Shown here: positions 1 through 9,134 of the stretch, one piece after another
How positions within the stretch are numbered: the first letter of the stretch is position 1
Layout of the letters: each line of letters starts with the position of its first letter
NCBI RefSeq assembly: GCF_000374845.1
Contig: NZ_KB895413.1
Span: 682,001-746,000, forward strand
Source of the DNA: Paenibacillus terrigena DSM 21567
GTDB lineage: Bacteria; Bacillota; Bacilli; Paenibacillales; Paenibacillaceae
Reading direction: 5' to 3'
Length of the DNA stretch: 64,000 nucleotides
Notes under the pieces: generated by a model
What the model saw: the letters and a program-made list of their open reading frames with translations, nothing else
Told to the model about the DNA's origin: nothing
The model's database searches: none
Made by a program: the position numbers and the translations under genes

Positions 1-2
1 AT

Positions 3-176
3 GCAGCGTTGACAGAGGAGAGCATTGAGCATGCGAAGCGCGTTGCACGCAAGTCAGTCGTATTAAAGGAACAGCGGGACAGTTCAGAGTTTGAACGGTT
101 AGGGTTCTCTTGTGTTCACCGCAACCCGTCCAAAATTACTTACGGAGTGATACACATTGACAACAACGAATCATAA
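3..176 (+). CDS. C-terminal end of an unidentified protein (partial)
   Basis: An open frame enters from the left edge and ends at TAA 174-176, giving 57 residues that finish in VIHIDNNES. It overlaps the start of miaA by 20 bp, so the two are probably translationally coupled. The fragment is too short to identify with certainty. The stretch RNPSKITYGVI resembles the end of a class I SAM-dependent methyltransferase that I recall next to miaA in related genomes, but that is a guess from context. Confidence 0.5.
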   Translation, partial: AALTEESIEHAKRVARKSVVLKEQRDSSEFERLGFSCVHRNPSKITYGVIHIDNNES

Positions 177-1140
177 ACCGCGCTTACTCGTGTTGATCGG
201 GCCGACTGCGGTGGGCAAGACGGCGTTAAGTCTTGACCTCGCTAGAATGTTCAATTGCGAGATTATCTCAGGCGATTCCATGCAAGTCTATCGACAGATG
301 GATATCGGGACGGCAAAGCTCTCGCCTGCGGAGCAGGAAGGTATCGAACATCATATGATCGATATTCATGAGCCGGACGAGCCGTTCTCCGTTGCGGAAT
401 TTCAGGAACGCTGTACGACGCTCATAGCAGAGATTGAGGGGCGCGGCAAGCTTCCATTCATCGTCGGGGGTACGGGGCTCTACGTGGAGTCGGTATGCTA
501 CGGCTTCGAGTTTACAGAGAGCGGGGCTGACGAAGCATTCCGGCTAGAGCAAGTTCAATATGCCGAGAAGCACGGCGCCGAAGCGCTCCATGACAAGTTA
601 AGAGCAGTTGATGCGGTCTCTGCCGATCGATTGCATCCGAATGATCAACGCCGTATTATCCGTGCGCTTGAGGTGTACCACCTTACAGGTAATCCATTGT
701 CCGAGCAGCTTGCGGGACAGACCAAGACTTCGCCATTTGAATTGTGTATTATTGGACTCACAATGGATCGCGCGCTTCTGTATCAACGGATCGAAGCACG
801 TGTTGATCAAATGATTGAGCAAGGGCTCGTTCAGGAAGTGGAGCGTCTATTGAATCAAGGGTATTCGAGGCAGCTCGTTTCAATGCAAGGGCTTGGATAC
901 AAGGAGATTGCTGCCTTTATCGAAGGGGAATGTTCGTTCGAAGAAGCGGTCACATTACTCAAACGAGATACCCGAAGATTTGCTAAGAGACAGCTCTCCT
1001 GGTTCCATCATATGCAAGAGATTAACTGGGTCGATGTAACGAATCCAGAAAATTTTTCTGAGAAGAAGGAACTAATTCGTGATATAATAGCAGGAAAGTT
1101 TCACATCGATCTTGAATATATTTCAAAACAATCTAAATGA
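157..1140 (+). CDS. miaA: tRNA dimethylallyltransferase MiaA
   Basis: MiaA transfers a dimethylallyl group from DMAPP to N6 of A37 in tRNAs that read UNN codons, the first step toward ms2i6A. The 327-residue protein has the P-loop GPTAVGKT at residues 15-22, followed by the family motif SGDSMQVYRQMDIGTAK and the GGTGLY segment near residues 102-107. Length is typical. The start is TTG at 157, with GGAG at 143-146 as ribosome binding site; no ATG lies closer. The gene sits directly before hfq, as in B. subtilis and many other bacteria. Confidence 0.97.
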   Translation: MTTTNHKPRLLVLIGPTAVGKTALSLDLARMFNCEIISGDSMQVYRQMDIGTAKLSPAEQEGIEHHMIDIHEPDEPFSVAEFQERCTTLIAEIEGRGKLPFIVGGTGLYVESVCYGFEFTESGADEAFRLEQVQYAEKHGAEALHDKLRAVDAVSADRLHPNDQRRIIRALEVYHLTGNPLSEQLAGQTKTSPFELCIIGLTMDRALLYQRIEARVDQMIEQGLVQEVERLLNQGYSRQLVSMQGLGYKEIAAFIEGECSFEEAVTLLKRDTRRFAKRQLSWFHHMQEINWVDVTNPENFSEKKELIRDIIAGKFHIDLEYISKQSK

Positions 1141-1158
1141 TATGTGGGGGTACGGCTA

Positions 1159-1398
1159 ATGAACAAATCCATTAATATTCAGGATACATTCTTGAACCAA
1201 TTGCGTAAGGATAATATTCCCGTTACGGTATATTTAACAAATGGCTTTCAAATTCGCGGCGTGATCAAAGCATTCGATAATTTTACGATTGTGATTGATA
1301 GTGAAGGGCGTCAGCAAATGGTGTACAAACATGCGATTTCCACGTTTACACCGCAGCGAAATGTATCGTTAGTACAGGATAATAGCTCGAACGAATAA
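1159..1398 (+). CDS. hfq: RNA-binding protein Hfq
   Basis: A 79-residue Sm-like RNA chaperone expected to form a hexameric ring that binds small RNAs and A- or U-rich mRNA segments. The sequence opens with [14 protein letters not shown] and carries the Sm2 signature YKHAIST, both diagnostic of Hfq. I chose ATG 1159, since TGGGGG at 1145-1150 gives an 8-nt spacing; the frame is open a further five codons upstream. It follows miaA by 18 bp, so the two are probably co-transcribed. A short acidic tail (DNSSNE) ends the protein. Confidence 0.96.
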   Translation: MNKSINIQDTFLNQLRKDNIPVTVYLTNGFQIRGVIKAFDNFTIVIDSEGRQQMVYKHAISTFTPQRNVSLVQDNSSNE

Positions 1399-1456
1399 TC
1401 TTTTTTGAAACTTTTTCATAATGAGTTTCGTTAAATGAAATAGTCATGGATTGGAT

Positions 1457-1486
1457 GAGCAACCCTGAGACGGGTTGTTCTTTTCA
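1457..1486 (+). terminator. Intrinsic terminator after hfq
   Basis: GAGCAACCC (1457-1465) pairs with GGGTTGTTC (1472-1480), a 9-bp stem with one G-U pair and a six-base loop, followed by TTTT. It separates miaA-hfq from the penicillin-binding protein gene. Confidence 0.8.
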
Positions 1487-1554
1487 TTCATGCGACAAAA
1501 ATCAATAACATCATACTACTTAGAGAGAAATAGGCTGAAAGGGAGTCGGTAGAG

Positions 1555-4143
1555 ATGCCTAATGAACCAAGCAATAGCCGTTCATCGCGCACGGCGGCTA
1601 AAAAGCCAAAGAGTAAGAGTAAAGGGAGAAAACCGTTCACTTGGAAAAAGGGATTGCTGCTCTTATTCTTTACGATTGCGATTGCTGTATTTTGCGCAAT
1701 TGCGGGGTATTTATGGATTATTCTTAATGGGGAACGAATTCTGAAAGAGAATGGCGATAAATACGAGGTCATGGATGAAGCTTCAATTATCTATGACGTG
1801 AATAAGAAAGAAGTTACGAAGCTCTATGTAGAAAACCGTGAGCCTGTGACATTTGATGAAATTCCAGAAATGGTGCGCAACGCATTTATTGCGACGGAAG
1901 ATCGTCGTTTTAATGAACACCAAGGTGTGGACTTATGGTCCATCGGACGTGCGGCTGTGAAGGATGTTATTGCTCGCAGTAAGGTCGAGGGTGGTAGTAC
2001 GATTACTCAACAGTTAGCGAAGAACTTGTTCTTGTCGCACGATAAGACGTTCTTCCGGAAAGCGACGGAAGTGTCGATTGCCCTTGCGCTAGAGAATCAT
2101 AAGACCAAAGATGAGATTCTCGAAATGTATTTGAATCGGATTTTCTTCGGTAAAGGTGCATATGGGATTAAGGCGGCAAGTAAACGGTATTTCGGGAAAA
2201 GCGACTTGAAGGATCTAGAGATCTGGGAGATTGCAACACTCGCGGCGATGCCGAAGGCGCCATCTTCGTACAACCCATTATCCAATCCGGAAAAGTCTAA
2301 GGAACGTCGGGGCGTGGTCTTGAAGCTGATGGCGGATCAAGGCTACATCACGCAGGCACAAATGAATGAAGCGGCGAAAGCGGATTATAATCCAGATGCA
2401 CAGACCGAAACGAAGCGTGTGTCATCTGCCTTTATTGATTATGCTATTGATGAAGCCGGCGATAAGACGGGATTAACAGAGGATGAACTTTATCGTGGTG
2501 GATACAAGATCTATACGACACTCGTTCCTGAAGCTCAGAATGCCGTAGAGGAAGAGTTCGCGAATGATGATAACTTCGAGAAAAGTAAGGACGATCAGCA
2601 GATGCAAGGCTCGATGGTCATCATGGACCAACACACCGGTGGTCTCGTTGCGATGGCCGGAGGTCGCGATTACATCCGTAAGGGGTTAAACCGTGCGAAA
2701 GTACCTCGTCAGCCAGGTTCAACGTTTAAACCGATTGCAAGTTATGGTCCAGCTCTAGATACTGGGAATTACTTCCCGTGGTCGACGCTGCGTGATGACA
2801 AACAGAGCTTTGGTGACTACAGTCCATCTGACTTAGGAAGCAATAAGTATATTGGTCCTGTGAGTTTCACGTATGCTTTGCAGAAATCGATTAACTTGCC
2901 TTCGGTATGGCTATTGAATGAGATTGGCGTGAAGACAGGATTTGATTTTGCTAAGAAATTAGGTATTCCATTAGTACCTGAAGATCGCAACTTGACGATT
3001 GCATTAGGTGGATTAACATACGGTGCTTCACCAATTCAAATGGCGACAGCCTACAGCGCATTTGCAAATGGCGGATATTATGATCCTGCACACTCGGTCC
3101 TTGAGGTTGTCGATCGGGATAATAAATCGGTATATTCCTTCGATGAAGGTAAAGGCGAGCGCGTCATGAAAGAGCAGACCTCATATTACATGACCAATGT
3201 CTTGCAAGAGGTCGTTAATAACGGGACAGGGAAATCCGCTAAAATCAGCGGACGACCTACAGCAGGGAAAACAGGAACAACACAGCATGGGATTAAAGGA
3301 TTCAAGAGCAGTGGCAACCGGGATGTCTGGTTTGTTGGATATACACCTGAATGGACAGGTGCCGTATGGATGGGATATGATAAAACAGATCGTGACCATC
3401 TTGTGAAGAAGGGCTCAAGTCAAGCGGCTTCACTCTTTAAGAAAGTCATGACTAAGGCGCTCGCGAACAAGAAAAAAGGTGAATTCTCAAAGCCGACCGG
3501 AGTCGTTGAAGAGAAGGTGAAGCAGGATAGAGTAAATGGCCTGGTTGCTTCTTATGCTGCGGCTACACAGTCCGTGACCTTGAACTGGTCTGCGCTTAGT
3601 GGAGATAATCAGCCAACTTATCGGATTTACCGCAAGGAGTCTACGGAGTCGAAGTTCTCCATGGTTGGTGAGGTTACATCCAATAGTTATGAAGATATTC
3701 AGGTTGTGCCGAATGCGCAATATGAGTACTATGTCACAGCGTTTTTAGCAAATGTAAATCTAGAGACAGATCCGTCTGCTAAGGTCAGTATCAAAATCGA
3801 TAATGATTTACCTGACATCGAGCAGCCGCCCGTAGATCCGAATAATCCAGTAACGGATCCGAATGAAAATGGGGGAATCGGAGATGGATCGGATCCATCC
3901 ACTGAGAACCCAGACGGTGGCAATGGTAATGTGACACCGGACCCAGGAACACCGGATAACTCGAATGGCGGATGGGTAGATCAGGGTACAGGGACAACTG
4001 ACCAAGGGACGATCGTTCCAGATAATAATGGGAATGGCAACGGTGATAATCAGGGCCATGGCAAAGGTAAAGATAAAAACAAAGACAAAGGCAAGGATAA
4101 GCAAGCAAATACGGCTACAATGGATACATTACAAATCCCATAA
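1555..4143 (+). CDS. Class A penicillin-binding protein (PBP1A family) with a C-terminal Fn3 domain
   Basis: Bifunctional peptidoglycan glycosyltransferase/transpeptidase anchored in the membrane. A basic cytoplasmic N-terminus leads to one membrane helix at about residues 33-57. The GT51 domain carries the catalytic Glu in ATEDRRF (E115) and GGSTITQQ near 146-153. The transpeptidase domain has S389-T-F-K, SIN at 445-447 and KTGT at 572-575, so both activities look intact. After it come a fibronectin type III-like module (roughly 650-740) and a low-complexity tail rich in P, D, N and G that ends in Lys/Asp-rich repeats (GKGKDKNKDK). GGGAG at 1540 supports ATG 1555. Confidence 0.95.
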   Translation: MPNEPSNSRSSRTAAKKPKSKSKGRKPFTWKKGLLLLFFTIAIAVFCAIAGYLWIILNGERILKENGDKYEVMDEASIIYDVNKKEVTKLYVENREPVTFDEIPEMVRNAFIATEDRRFNEHQGVDLWSIGRAAVKDVIARSKVEGGSTITQQLAKNLFLSHDKTFFRKATEVSIALALENHKTKDEILEMYLNRIFFGKGAYGIKAASKRYFGKSDLKDLEIWEIATLAAMPKAPSSYNPLSNPEKSKERRGVVLKLMADQGYITQAQMNEAAKADYNPDAQTETKRVSSAFIDYAIDEAGDKTGLTEDELYRGGYKIYTTLVPEAQNAVEEEFANDDNFEKSKDDQQMQGSMVIMDQHTGGLVAMAGGRDYIRKGLNRAKVPRQPGSTFKPIASYGPALDTGNYFPWSTLRDDKQSFGDYSPSDLGSNKYIGPVSFTYALQKSINLPSVWLLNEIGVKTGFDFAKKLGIPLVPEDRNLTIALGGLTYGASPIQMATAYSAFANGGYYDPAHSVLEVVDRDNKSVYSFDEGKGERVMKEQTSYYMTNVLQEVVNNGTGKSAKISGRPTAGKTGTTQHGIKGFKSSGNRDVWFVGYTPEWTGAVWMGYDKTDRDHLVKKGSSQAASLFKKVMTKALANKKKGEFSKPTGVVEEKVKQDRVNGLVASYAAATQSVTLNWSALSGDNQPTYRIYRKESTESKFSMVGEVTSNSYEDIQVVPNAQYEYYVTAFLANVNLETDPSAKVSIKIDNDLPDIEQPPVDPNNPVTDPNENGGIGDGSDPSTENPDGGNGNVTPDPGTPDNSNGGWVDQGTGTTDQGTIVPDNNGNGNGDNQGHGKGKDKNKDKGKDKQANTATMDTLQIP

Positions 4144-4171
4144 TATGATCGAATTTGGAGCGTGTTAACAG

Positions 4172-4840
4172 ATGCAGAAACCGTTGAACCGTTGGATGCT
4201 TCCGCTGGTCGTGGTACTAACCACGGTGCTCATGTTGAGTGCTTGTGGGGGTAAAAATACGGTTGAGGAGAAGCCGCAGCCAACACCTGAGACACAGCAG
4301 TCGAAGTCGTGGAAAGAAGCTCCAGCAATGGCGATTGATACGAATAAGAAATATACGGCGAAAGTGTCGACATCGAAAGGCGAGTTCACCATCGAATTGT
4401 TCGCGAAGGATGCGCCAATCACCGTGAATAACTTCGTGTTCTTAGCGAAGGAAGGCTTCTATAATGGAATTACGTTCCATCGGATTATTGAGTCCTTTAT
4501 GGTTCAGACAGGTGACCCGCAAGGGACTGGCGCTGGCGGCCCGGGATATACAATTCAAGATGAATTAGGCGGTCCGCATAAGTATGAAGTTGGTACCGTG
4601 GCGATGGCGAAGACTAGGGCTCCGAATTCTGCTGGCAGTCAGTTCTTCATTGGAACAGGTGCAGATATCGATTCATTGAATGGCACACCTAATTATCCCA
4701 TCTTCGGTAAAGTGTCCGAGGGAATGGATACGGTGAAGAAAATTGCTGCTACGCCGACGGAGCTCGATGATTCTGGTCGGGAAAAAAGTAAGCCGATGGA
4801 GTCAGTGACCATTAAATCGATAGAAATAACGGAACAATAA
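4172..4840 (+). CDS. Lipoprotein cyclophilin-type peptidyl-prolyl isomerase
   Basis: A surface-anchored PPIase expected to speed cis-trans proline isomerisation in exported proteins. The 222-residue precursor has a signal peptide with lipobox LSAC (Cys25), a short linker, then a compact cyclophilin domain from about residue 60. That domain shows the family motifs FHRII, QTGDPQGTG and SQFF. The C-terminal half retains the GTPNYPIFGKV segment. The gene lies 28 bp after the PBP gene, so co-transcription and a role in envelope protein folding are plausible. Confidence 0.92.
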   Translation: MQKPLNRWMLPLVVVLTTVLMLSACGGKNTVEEKPQPTPETQQSKSWKEAPAMAIDTNKKYTAKVSTSKGEFTIELFAKDAPITVNNFVFLAKEGFYNGITFHRIIESFMVQTGDPQGTGAGGPGYTIQDELGGPHKYEVGTVAMAKTRAPNSAGSQFFIGTGADIDSLNGTPNYPIFGKVSEGMDTVKKIAATPTELDDSGREKSKPMESVTIKSIEITEQ

Positions 4841-4844
4841 TTCC

Positions 4845-4876
4845 TAAAAAAACGTGCCTCTGGCACGTTTTTTTAT
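4845..4876 (+). terminator. Intrinsic terminator after the cyclophilin gene
   Basis: AACGTGCC and GGCACGTT flank a short TCT loop and are followed by a run of seven T. The upstream A-run makes it potentially bidirectional. Confidence 0.9.
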
Positions 4877-5012
4877 TTGCTCTGACGCATTACTTTTGAA
4901 CATGAATTCGATTGACATGAATGTTTTTTGTATGTGGCTGTAGGGGATGACTGGTGTAGGCTTACTAATTGTGGTAAGATTTTTAGTAGAACGTATGGAG
5001 AGGGTCATTCCC

Positions 5013-5597
5013 ATGAAACGTAAATTTTCGGATCGCGCCAATTGGCGAAGAATTATCAGTAAGCACTTTACATCGAAATTTGTGGATAAACCGGAGTTTA
5101 CTGGCTTTGTGACTTTATATACGATCGAGCGGCTTCGGGACCCACTCTGGAAAGAATACGACGGCAAGAAGCTGTGTCTTGCTGATGCAGGTTATTCGTG
5201 GCTGCAATACTTTCCGCAGAATGAGAATTTTATTGTGACGGCGATGTTTGATGACAAACAGCGTATTGTTCAATGGTACATTGACATCTGCAAGTCGCAA
5301 GGCGTAACGGAACAAGGGGTTCCGTGGTTTGATGATTTGTTCTTAGATATTGTAGTGCTGCCTACCGGGGCTGTTTTTTTGATGGATGAAGATGAACTGG
5401 ACGATGCGCTTATCGATGGCGATATTACGCAAGAGGATTACGAGCTGGCGACAGATACGGCAAGACAATTGCTGCGGATTATTACGGCACATTTATTCCC
5501 TTACTTCGTCATGTCAGAACGTGATTTAAGGTCCGAGTTCGGTATTGGTCATGATGCTCATCCTGGAGACGCTTCGGCGCCGGGGCCTATATGTTGA
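5013..5597 (+). CDS. DUF402 family protein
   Basis: A 194-residue cytoplasmic protein of the DUF402 family, in which the characterised members (B. subtilis YgaC and S. aureus Ntdp type) are nucleoside di/triphosphate phosphatases. Visible family features are the WYIDICKSQG segment and the acidic stretch FLDIVV...MDEDELDDAL that supplies metal-binding residues in relatives. ATG 5013 is preferred because GGAGAGGG lies at 4995-5002; the frame extends upstream without a better site. Substrate cannot be inferred. Its stop overlaps the next reading frame by 7 bp. Confidence 0.8.
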   Translation: MKRKFSDRANWRRIISKHFTSKFVDKPEFTGFVTLYTIERLRDPLWKEYDGKKLCLADAGYSWLQYFPQNENFIVTAMFDDKQRIVQWYIDICKSQGVTEQGVPWFDDLFLDIVVLPTGAVFLMDEDELDDALIDGDITQEDYELATDTARQLLRIITAHLFPYFVMSERDLRSEFGIGHDAHPGDASAPGPIC

Positions 5598-6220
5598 GAA
5601 CGGGATCAAAGATGAAGGGGAGCATGATTTTCAGAGTTATGCTCCTTTTCGTCGTTTGCGGACTTATTTGGTTTGTGTATACGCAATGGGTTATCCATAA
5701 CAAATCATCTGGACGCGAATTGTCTCATGCCGATGTTGGTATCGTTCTTGGGGCAGTATTATGGGATAATAAGCCGAGTCCGGCACTCGTAGAACGGTTG
5801 GATCATGCATTATCACTGTATCAAGCAGGTCATTTCGATACGTTTATCGTCACGGGCGGATTGGATCATCCTTCTCTTCGGTTGACGGAGGCACAAGGTA
5901 TGGCGGCGTATTTGATAGAGCGAGGCGTGCCCTCTGACCACATTCTGCTAGAAAATCAAGCGACGAGCACCTATGAGAATTTGCTCTTTAGTCGTGAGAT
6001 CATGAAAGATCATGGCTACAAATCGGCTGTTATCATCACGCATCGCTATCATGGGGCAAGATCACTAGAAATAGCGAATTTCCTAGGGTATCAGAGCCCA
6101 GTTGTATCGACCACGGAATCGAAAGTGCTGAATATGGCGTGGCACCAGATGCGGGAGTCGCTAGCGTATACGAAATGGAAGCTGGACCAACTGTGGATAA
6201 CGATAGGAATGAAAGGTTGA
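5591..6220 (+). CDS. YdcF/SanA-like DUF218 membrane protein
   Basis: One N-terminal membrane helix (about residues 11-28) is followed by a DUF218 domain with DVGIVLGAVLW, the FIVTGG strand and ATSTYENL, all typical of the YdcF/SanA family. Members are linked to envelope integrity or cell-wall metabolism, but the reaction is not established. The ATG at 5591 overlaps the DUF402 stop; ATG 5612 is an alternative that would remove seven residues. Overlap with the upstream gene points to translational coupling. Confidence 0.8.
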   Translation: MLRTGSKMKGSMIFRVMLLFVVCGLIWFVYTQWVIHNKSSGRELSHADVGIVLGAVLWDNKPSPALVERLDHALSLYQAGHFDTFIVTGGLDHPSLRLTEAQGMAAYLIERGVPSDHILLENQATSTYENLLFSREIMKDHGYKSAVIITHRYHGARSLEIANFLGYQSPVVSTTESKVLNMAWHQMRESLAYTKWKLDQLWITIGMKG

Positions 6221-6301
6221 CCAAAACTGCTAATATCGTGGACGAAGATAGAATACATTGATTAAAGGGTCAGCACCTAGACTAAAATGAGGTGATGAAG
6301 C

Positions 6302-7303
6302 ATGAATGGGCGAGTAGTGGCTTCAACAAATGGACGGAGCGAGACAAGACCATCAAGACAGATCAGTGTTATTCTACGAAACCAAGAACCAAATGCTGCA
6401 GTTCAGTCAACGACAGAAGCAGAGAGTACGGGGCAACAAGCGGCCAAAGCAGCTGTGCATAACAGTCATTTTGCAGAAATGCAGAAGGAATTGGACCAAT
6501 TGATTGGTCTGGATAATATTAAAGAGTTAGTCTATGAAATATATGCGCTGCTGCAAATCTCACAAATGAGATCGGATGCTGGGCTTCTAAGCAGTACGCA
6601 TGTCTATCATATGGTGTTCAAAGGCAACCCAGGTACCGGGAAGACAACAGTAGCACGGATTGTGGCCAAACTATTTCAACAGATGGGTGTGCTCAGCAAA
6701 GGGCATTTGATTGAGGTTGAACGAGCTGATTTGGTGGGCGAATACATCGGGCATACAGCGCAGAAGACGAGGGACCTCGTCAAGAAGGCGATTGGCGGTG
6801 TTCTGTTCATTGATGAAGCGTATAGTCTTGCGCGCGGCGGGGAGAAGGATTTTGGAAAAGAAGCTATCGATACATTAGTTAAAGCGATGGAAGACATGAA
6901 GAATCAATTCGTGCTAATCTTGGCGGGTTATTCCAATGAGATGGAATTTTTCCTTCAGACGAATCCAGGATTGCCTTCAAGGTTCCCGATTCAAATCGAG
7001 TTTCCTGACTATTCCATTGATCAATTAATTCAAATCGCTGAGCTGATGGTCAAAGAGCGTGATTACACCTTGATGCCGCAGACGATCATGAAGTTAAGAC
7101 AACATTTAATACAAGAGAAGAACGATTCGTTCCATGCATTTAGTAATGCACGATACGTTCGTAATGTGATCGAGAAGTCGATCCGCAACCAAGCCGTAAG
7201 GCTGCTCAATCAATATCAGCATCAATCACCGAGCCGATCGGAGCTCATGACGCTGAAGAACGATGACCTGAAGGTTGAGAAAGAAAAATCAGGGCGAGCA
7301 TAA
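6302..7303 (+). CDS. spoVK: Stage V sporulation protein K, AAA ATPase
   Basis: A 333-residue CbbX/SpoVK-type AAA+ ATPase. Walker A is GNPGTGKTT at 108-116 and Walker B is VLFIDEA with D171-E172; the family hallmark FLQTNPGLPSRFP follows. In B. subtilis SpoVK is made in the mother cell and is needed for spore maturation. A strong AGGTGATG ribosome binding site precedes ATG 6302. The first 60 residues are polar and weakly conserved in type. Position between the hfq region and ynbB-glnRA matches B. subtilis, which supports the assignment. No convincing SigE promoter was found by eye. Confidence 0.9.
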   Translation: MNGRVVASTNGRSETRPSRQISVILRNQEPNAAVQSTTEAESTGQQAAKAAVHNSHFAEMQKELDQLIGLDNIKELVYEIYALLQISQMRSDAGLLSSTHVYHMVFKGNPGTGKTTVARIVAKLFQQMGVLSKGHLIEVERADLVGEYIGHTAQKTRDLVKKAIGGVLFIDEAYSLARGGEKDFGKEAIDTLVKAMEDMKNQFVLILAGYSNEMEFFLQTNPGLPSRFPIQIEFPDYSIDQLIQIAELMVKERDYTLMPQTIMKLRQHLIQEKNDSFHAFSNARYVRNVIEKSIRNQAVRLLNQYQHQSPSRSELMTLKNDDLKVEKEKSGRA

Positions 7304-7355
7304 GAGTAGAAATCAGCAAGTGATTAAGATAGCAACAGGGAGAGACGAAAGAATC

Positions 7356-8609
7356 ATGACAATCTTTTCAGAACGATTAACGACAATGCAGGCGCAAGTG
7401 GAAGAACTTATAGCTGGTCGTATTCATGCGATTGACCGCATTGTGGATGCGAATCAGTGGAAAGTAATTCGTGCATTTCAGCAATATCAAGTAAGTGACT
7501 TTCATTTCGCGGGATCGACGGGCTATGGCTATAATGATCGCGGGCGCGAAGTGTTGGATGAAGTATATGCCAAGGTGTTTGGAGCAGAGGCGGCACTCGT
7601 GCGGCCTCATTTTGTGTCCGGAACGCATACGATTGGAACAGCATTATTTGGGGTGCTGCGACCTAGCGATAAGCTCCTTTACATTACAGGGAAGCCTTAC
7701 GATACATTGCACAAAGTCATTGGCAAACCGCAAGACGGTGCAGGGTCACTGCAGGATTTTGGGATCGAATATGATGAAGTCGATCTGCTATCGGATGGTG
7801 GAGTAGATTGGGAACTTGTGCGTGAACGAATGACACCGAATACGAAAGTCATCGGCATACAACGTTCACGTGGGTATTCCTGGCGATCTTCGTTTACGGT
7901 TGCAGAGATCGGTGAGATGGTTCGCCGGGTGAAGGAGATTAATCCATCCGTCATTGTATTCGTGGATAACTGCTACGGTGAATTCACGGAAATGCAGGAG
8001 CCGACCGAAGTTGGCGTTGATATGATGGCGGGATCGCTGATTAAGAATCCCGGCGGAGGCATTGCGGAGACGGGTGGATACATCGTTGGTCGACGTGATC
8101 TTGTGGAGAAAGCGGCTTATCGACTAACCGCGCCAGGGATTGGCGGTGAAGTAGGGGCCATGCTCGGAACGACGCGAGCCATCTACCAAGGCTTGTTCCT
8201 TGCGCCGACGCTCGTTGGACAGGCTGTCAAAGGAAGTGTATTCGCGGCAGCGATGTTCGAGCAGCTAGGATTTATTACCAAACCAAGCTGGAACGATCCG
8301 CGTACGGATTTGATTCAGGCGATCCAATTTACAAGTGCAGATCATTTGATTCGATTTGTTCAGGGTATTCAGCTAGCAGCTGCCGTGGATTCTCATGTCG
8401 TACCAGAACCATGGGACATGCCTGGGTATGAGCATCCCGTTATTATGGCAGCTGGTACATTTATTCAGGGCGGAAGCTTGGAATTGTCCGCCGATGCGCC
8501 AATCCGAGAACCTTATATTGCATACATGCAAGGTGGTCTGACGTATTCTCATGTCAAGTTTGGTGTGTTAACGGCACTAGATCAGATGATTAACAGTCAT
8601 CTTTTGTGA
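7356..8609 (+). CDS. ynbB: YnbB-like PLP-dependent enzyme (aluminium-resistance/methionine gamma-lyase-like)
   Basis: A 417-residue fold-type I pyridoxal-phosphate enzyme of the YnbB family. Visible motifs are RPHFVSGTHTI, FVDNCYGEF and SLIKNPGGG, the last carrying the presumed PLP-binding lysine. The substrate in bacteria is not settled; relatives are annotated as aluminium resistance protein or methionine gamma-lyase-like. ATG 7356 is chosen with AGGGAGAG at 7337-7344; the open frame runs upstream into spoVK. In B. subtilis hflX lies between spoVK and ynbB, but here only 52 bp separate them. Confidence 0.88.
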   Translation: MTIFSERLTTMQAQVEELIAGRIHAIDRIVDANQWKVIRAFQQYQVSDFHFAGSTGYGYNDRGREVLDEVYAKVFGAEAALVRPHFVSGTHTIGTALFGVLRPSDKLLYITGKPYDTLHKVIGKPQDGAGSLQDFGIEYDEVDLLSDGGVDWELVRERMTPNTKVIGIQRSRGYSWRSSFTVAEIGEMVRRVKEINPSVIVFVDNCYGEFTEMQEPTEVGVDMMAGSLIKNPGGGIAETGGYIVGRRDLVEKAAYRLTAPGIGGEVGAMLGTTRAIYQGLFLAPTLVGQAVKGSVFAAAMFEQLGFITKPSWNDPRTDLIQAIQFTSADHLIRFVQGIQLAAAVDSHVVPEPWDMPGYEHPVIMAAGTFIQGGSLELSADAPIREPYIAYMQGGLTYSHVKFGVLTALDQMINSHLL

Positions 8610-8621
8610 AGTTATCTAACA
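8605..8621 (+). promoter_or_regulatory. GlnR/TnrA operator upstream of glnRA
   Basis: TGTGA-N7-TAACA matches the Bacillus GlnR/TnrA consensus TGTNA-N7-TNACA at every fixed position. It overlaps the ynbB stop codon and ends 5 bp before the -35 hexamer of the glnR promoter. A second half-site, TGACA (8628-8632), overlaps the -35 itself. This predicts autorepression of glnRA under nitrogen excess. Confidence 0.85.
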
Positions 8622-8626
8622 TCTTA

Positions 8627-8655
8627 TTGACACGACGTGAGGATGGAGCTATGAT
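8627..8655 (+). promoter_or_regulatory. SigA promoter of glnRA
   Basis: TTGACA (8627-8632) and TATGAT (8650-8655) are separated by exactly 17 bp. It sits 35 bp before the glnR start and just downstream of the GlnR box. Confidence 0.85.
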
Positions 8656-8689
8656 ATTAACATATCCATGAGAGAAAGGGATGCGTAGA

Positions 8690-9100
8690 ATGGGCGATGA
8701 TATTCGCAGAAACATGGCTCTATTCCCGATAGGCATCGTAATGAAGCTGACGGACTTAACAGCCAGGCAAATTCGTTACTATGAACAACATGAGTTGATT
8801 GTTCCTGCTCGGACCTCTGGTAACCAGCGTTTATTTTCTTTCAATGATGTTGAGCGATTGCTCGAGATTAAGTCGTTGATCGAGAAGGGCGTGAACATTG
8901 CTGGAATTAAGCAGGTGATGGTTCCGATGTCGAAGGAGTCGGAAGAAGCGACTGTCCTTACACCGGATACAGAAGTGAAACGGAAAGAACTATCGGATTC
9001 TCAATTGCACCGATTACTCAAGCAGCAGCTGCTTAACGGTAAGAGACCGGGACAAGTATCCTTGATTCAAGGTGAATTGTCTCGATTTTATAATAAATAA
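8690..9100 (+). CDS. glnR: MerR-family repressor GlnR
   Basis: A 136-residue winged-helix regulator that represses glnRA and other nitrogen genes when bound to feedback-inhibited glutamine synthetase. The DNA-binding half shows the MerR motif LTARQIRYYEQHELI. The C-terminal LIQGELSRF is the segment that in Bacillus GlnR senses glutamine synthetase. I start at ATG 8690 because AAAGGG at 8675-8680 is correctly spaced for it and sits too close to the upstream in-frame ATG 8681. It is followed by glnA after 34 bp. Confidence 0.95.
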   Translation: MGDDIRRNMALFPIGIVMKLTDLTARQIRYYEQHELIVPARTSGNQRLFSFNDVERLLEIKSLIEKGVNIAGIKQVMVPMSKESEEATVLTPDTEVKRKELSDSQLHRLLKQQLLNGKRPGQVSLIQGELSRFYNK

Positions 9101-9134
9101 TAATCAATTATGATTAACAAAGGAGAGGAATACC

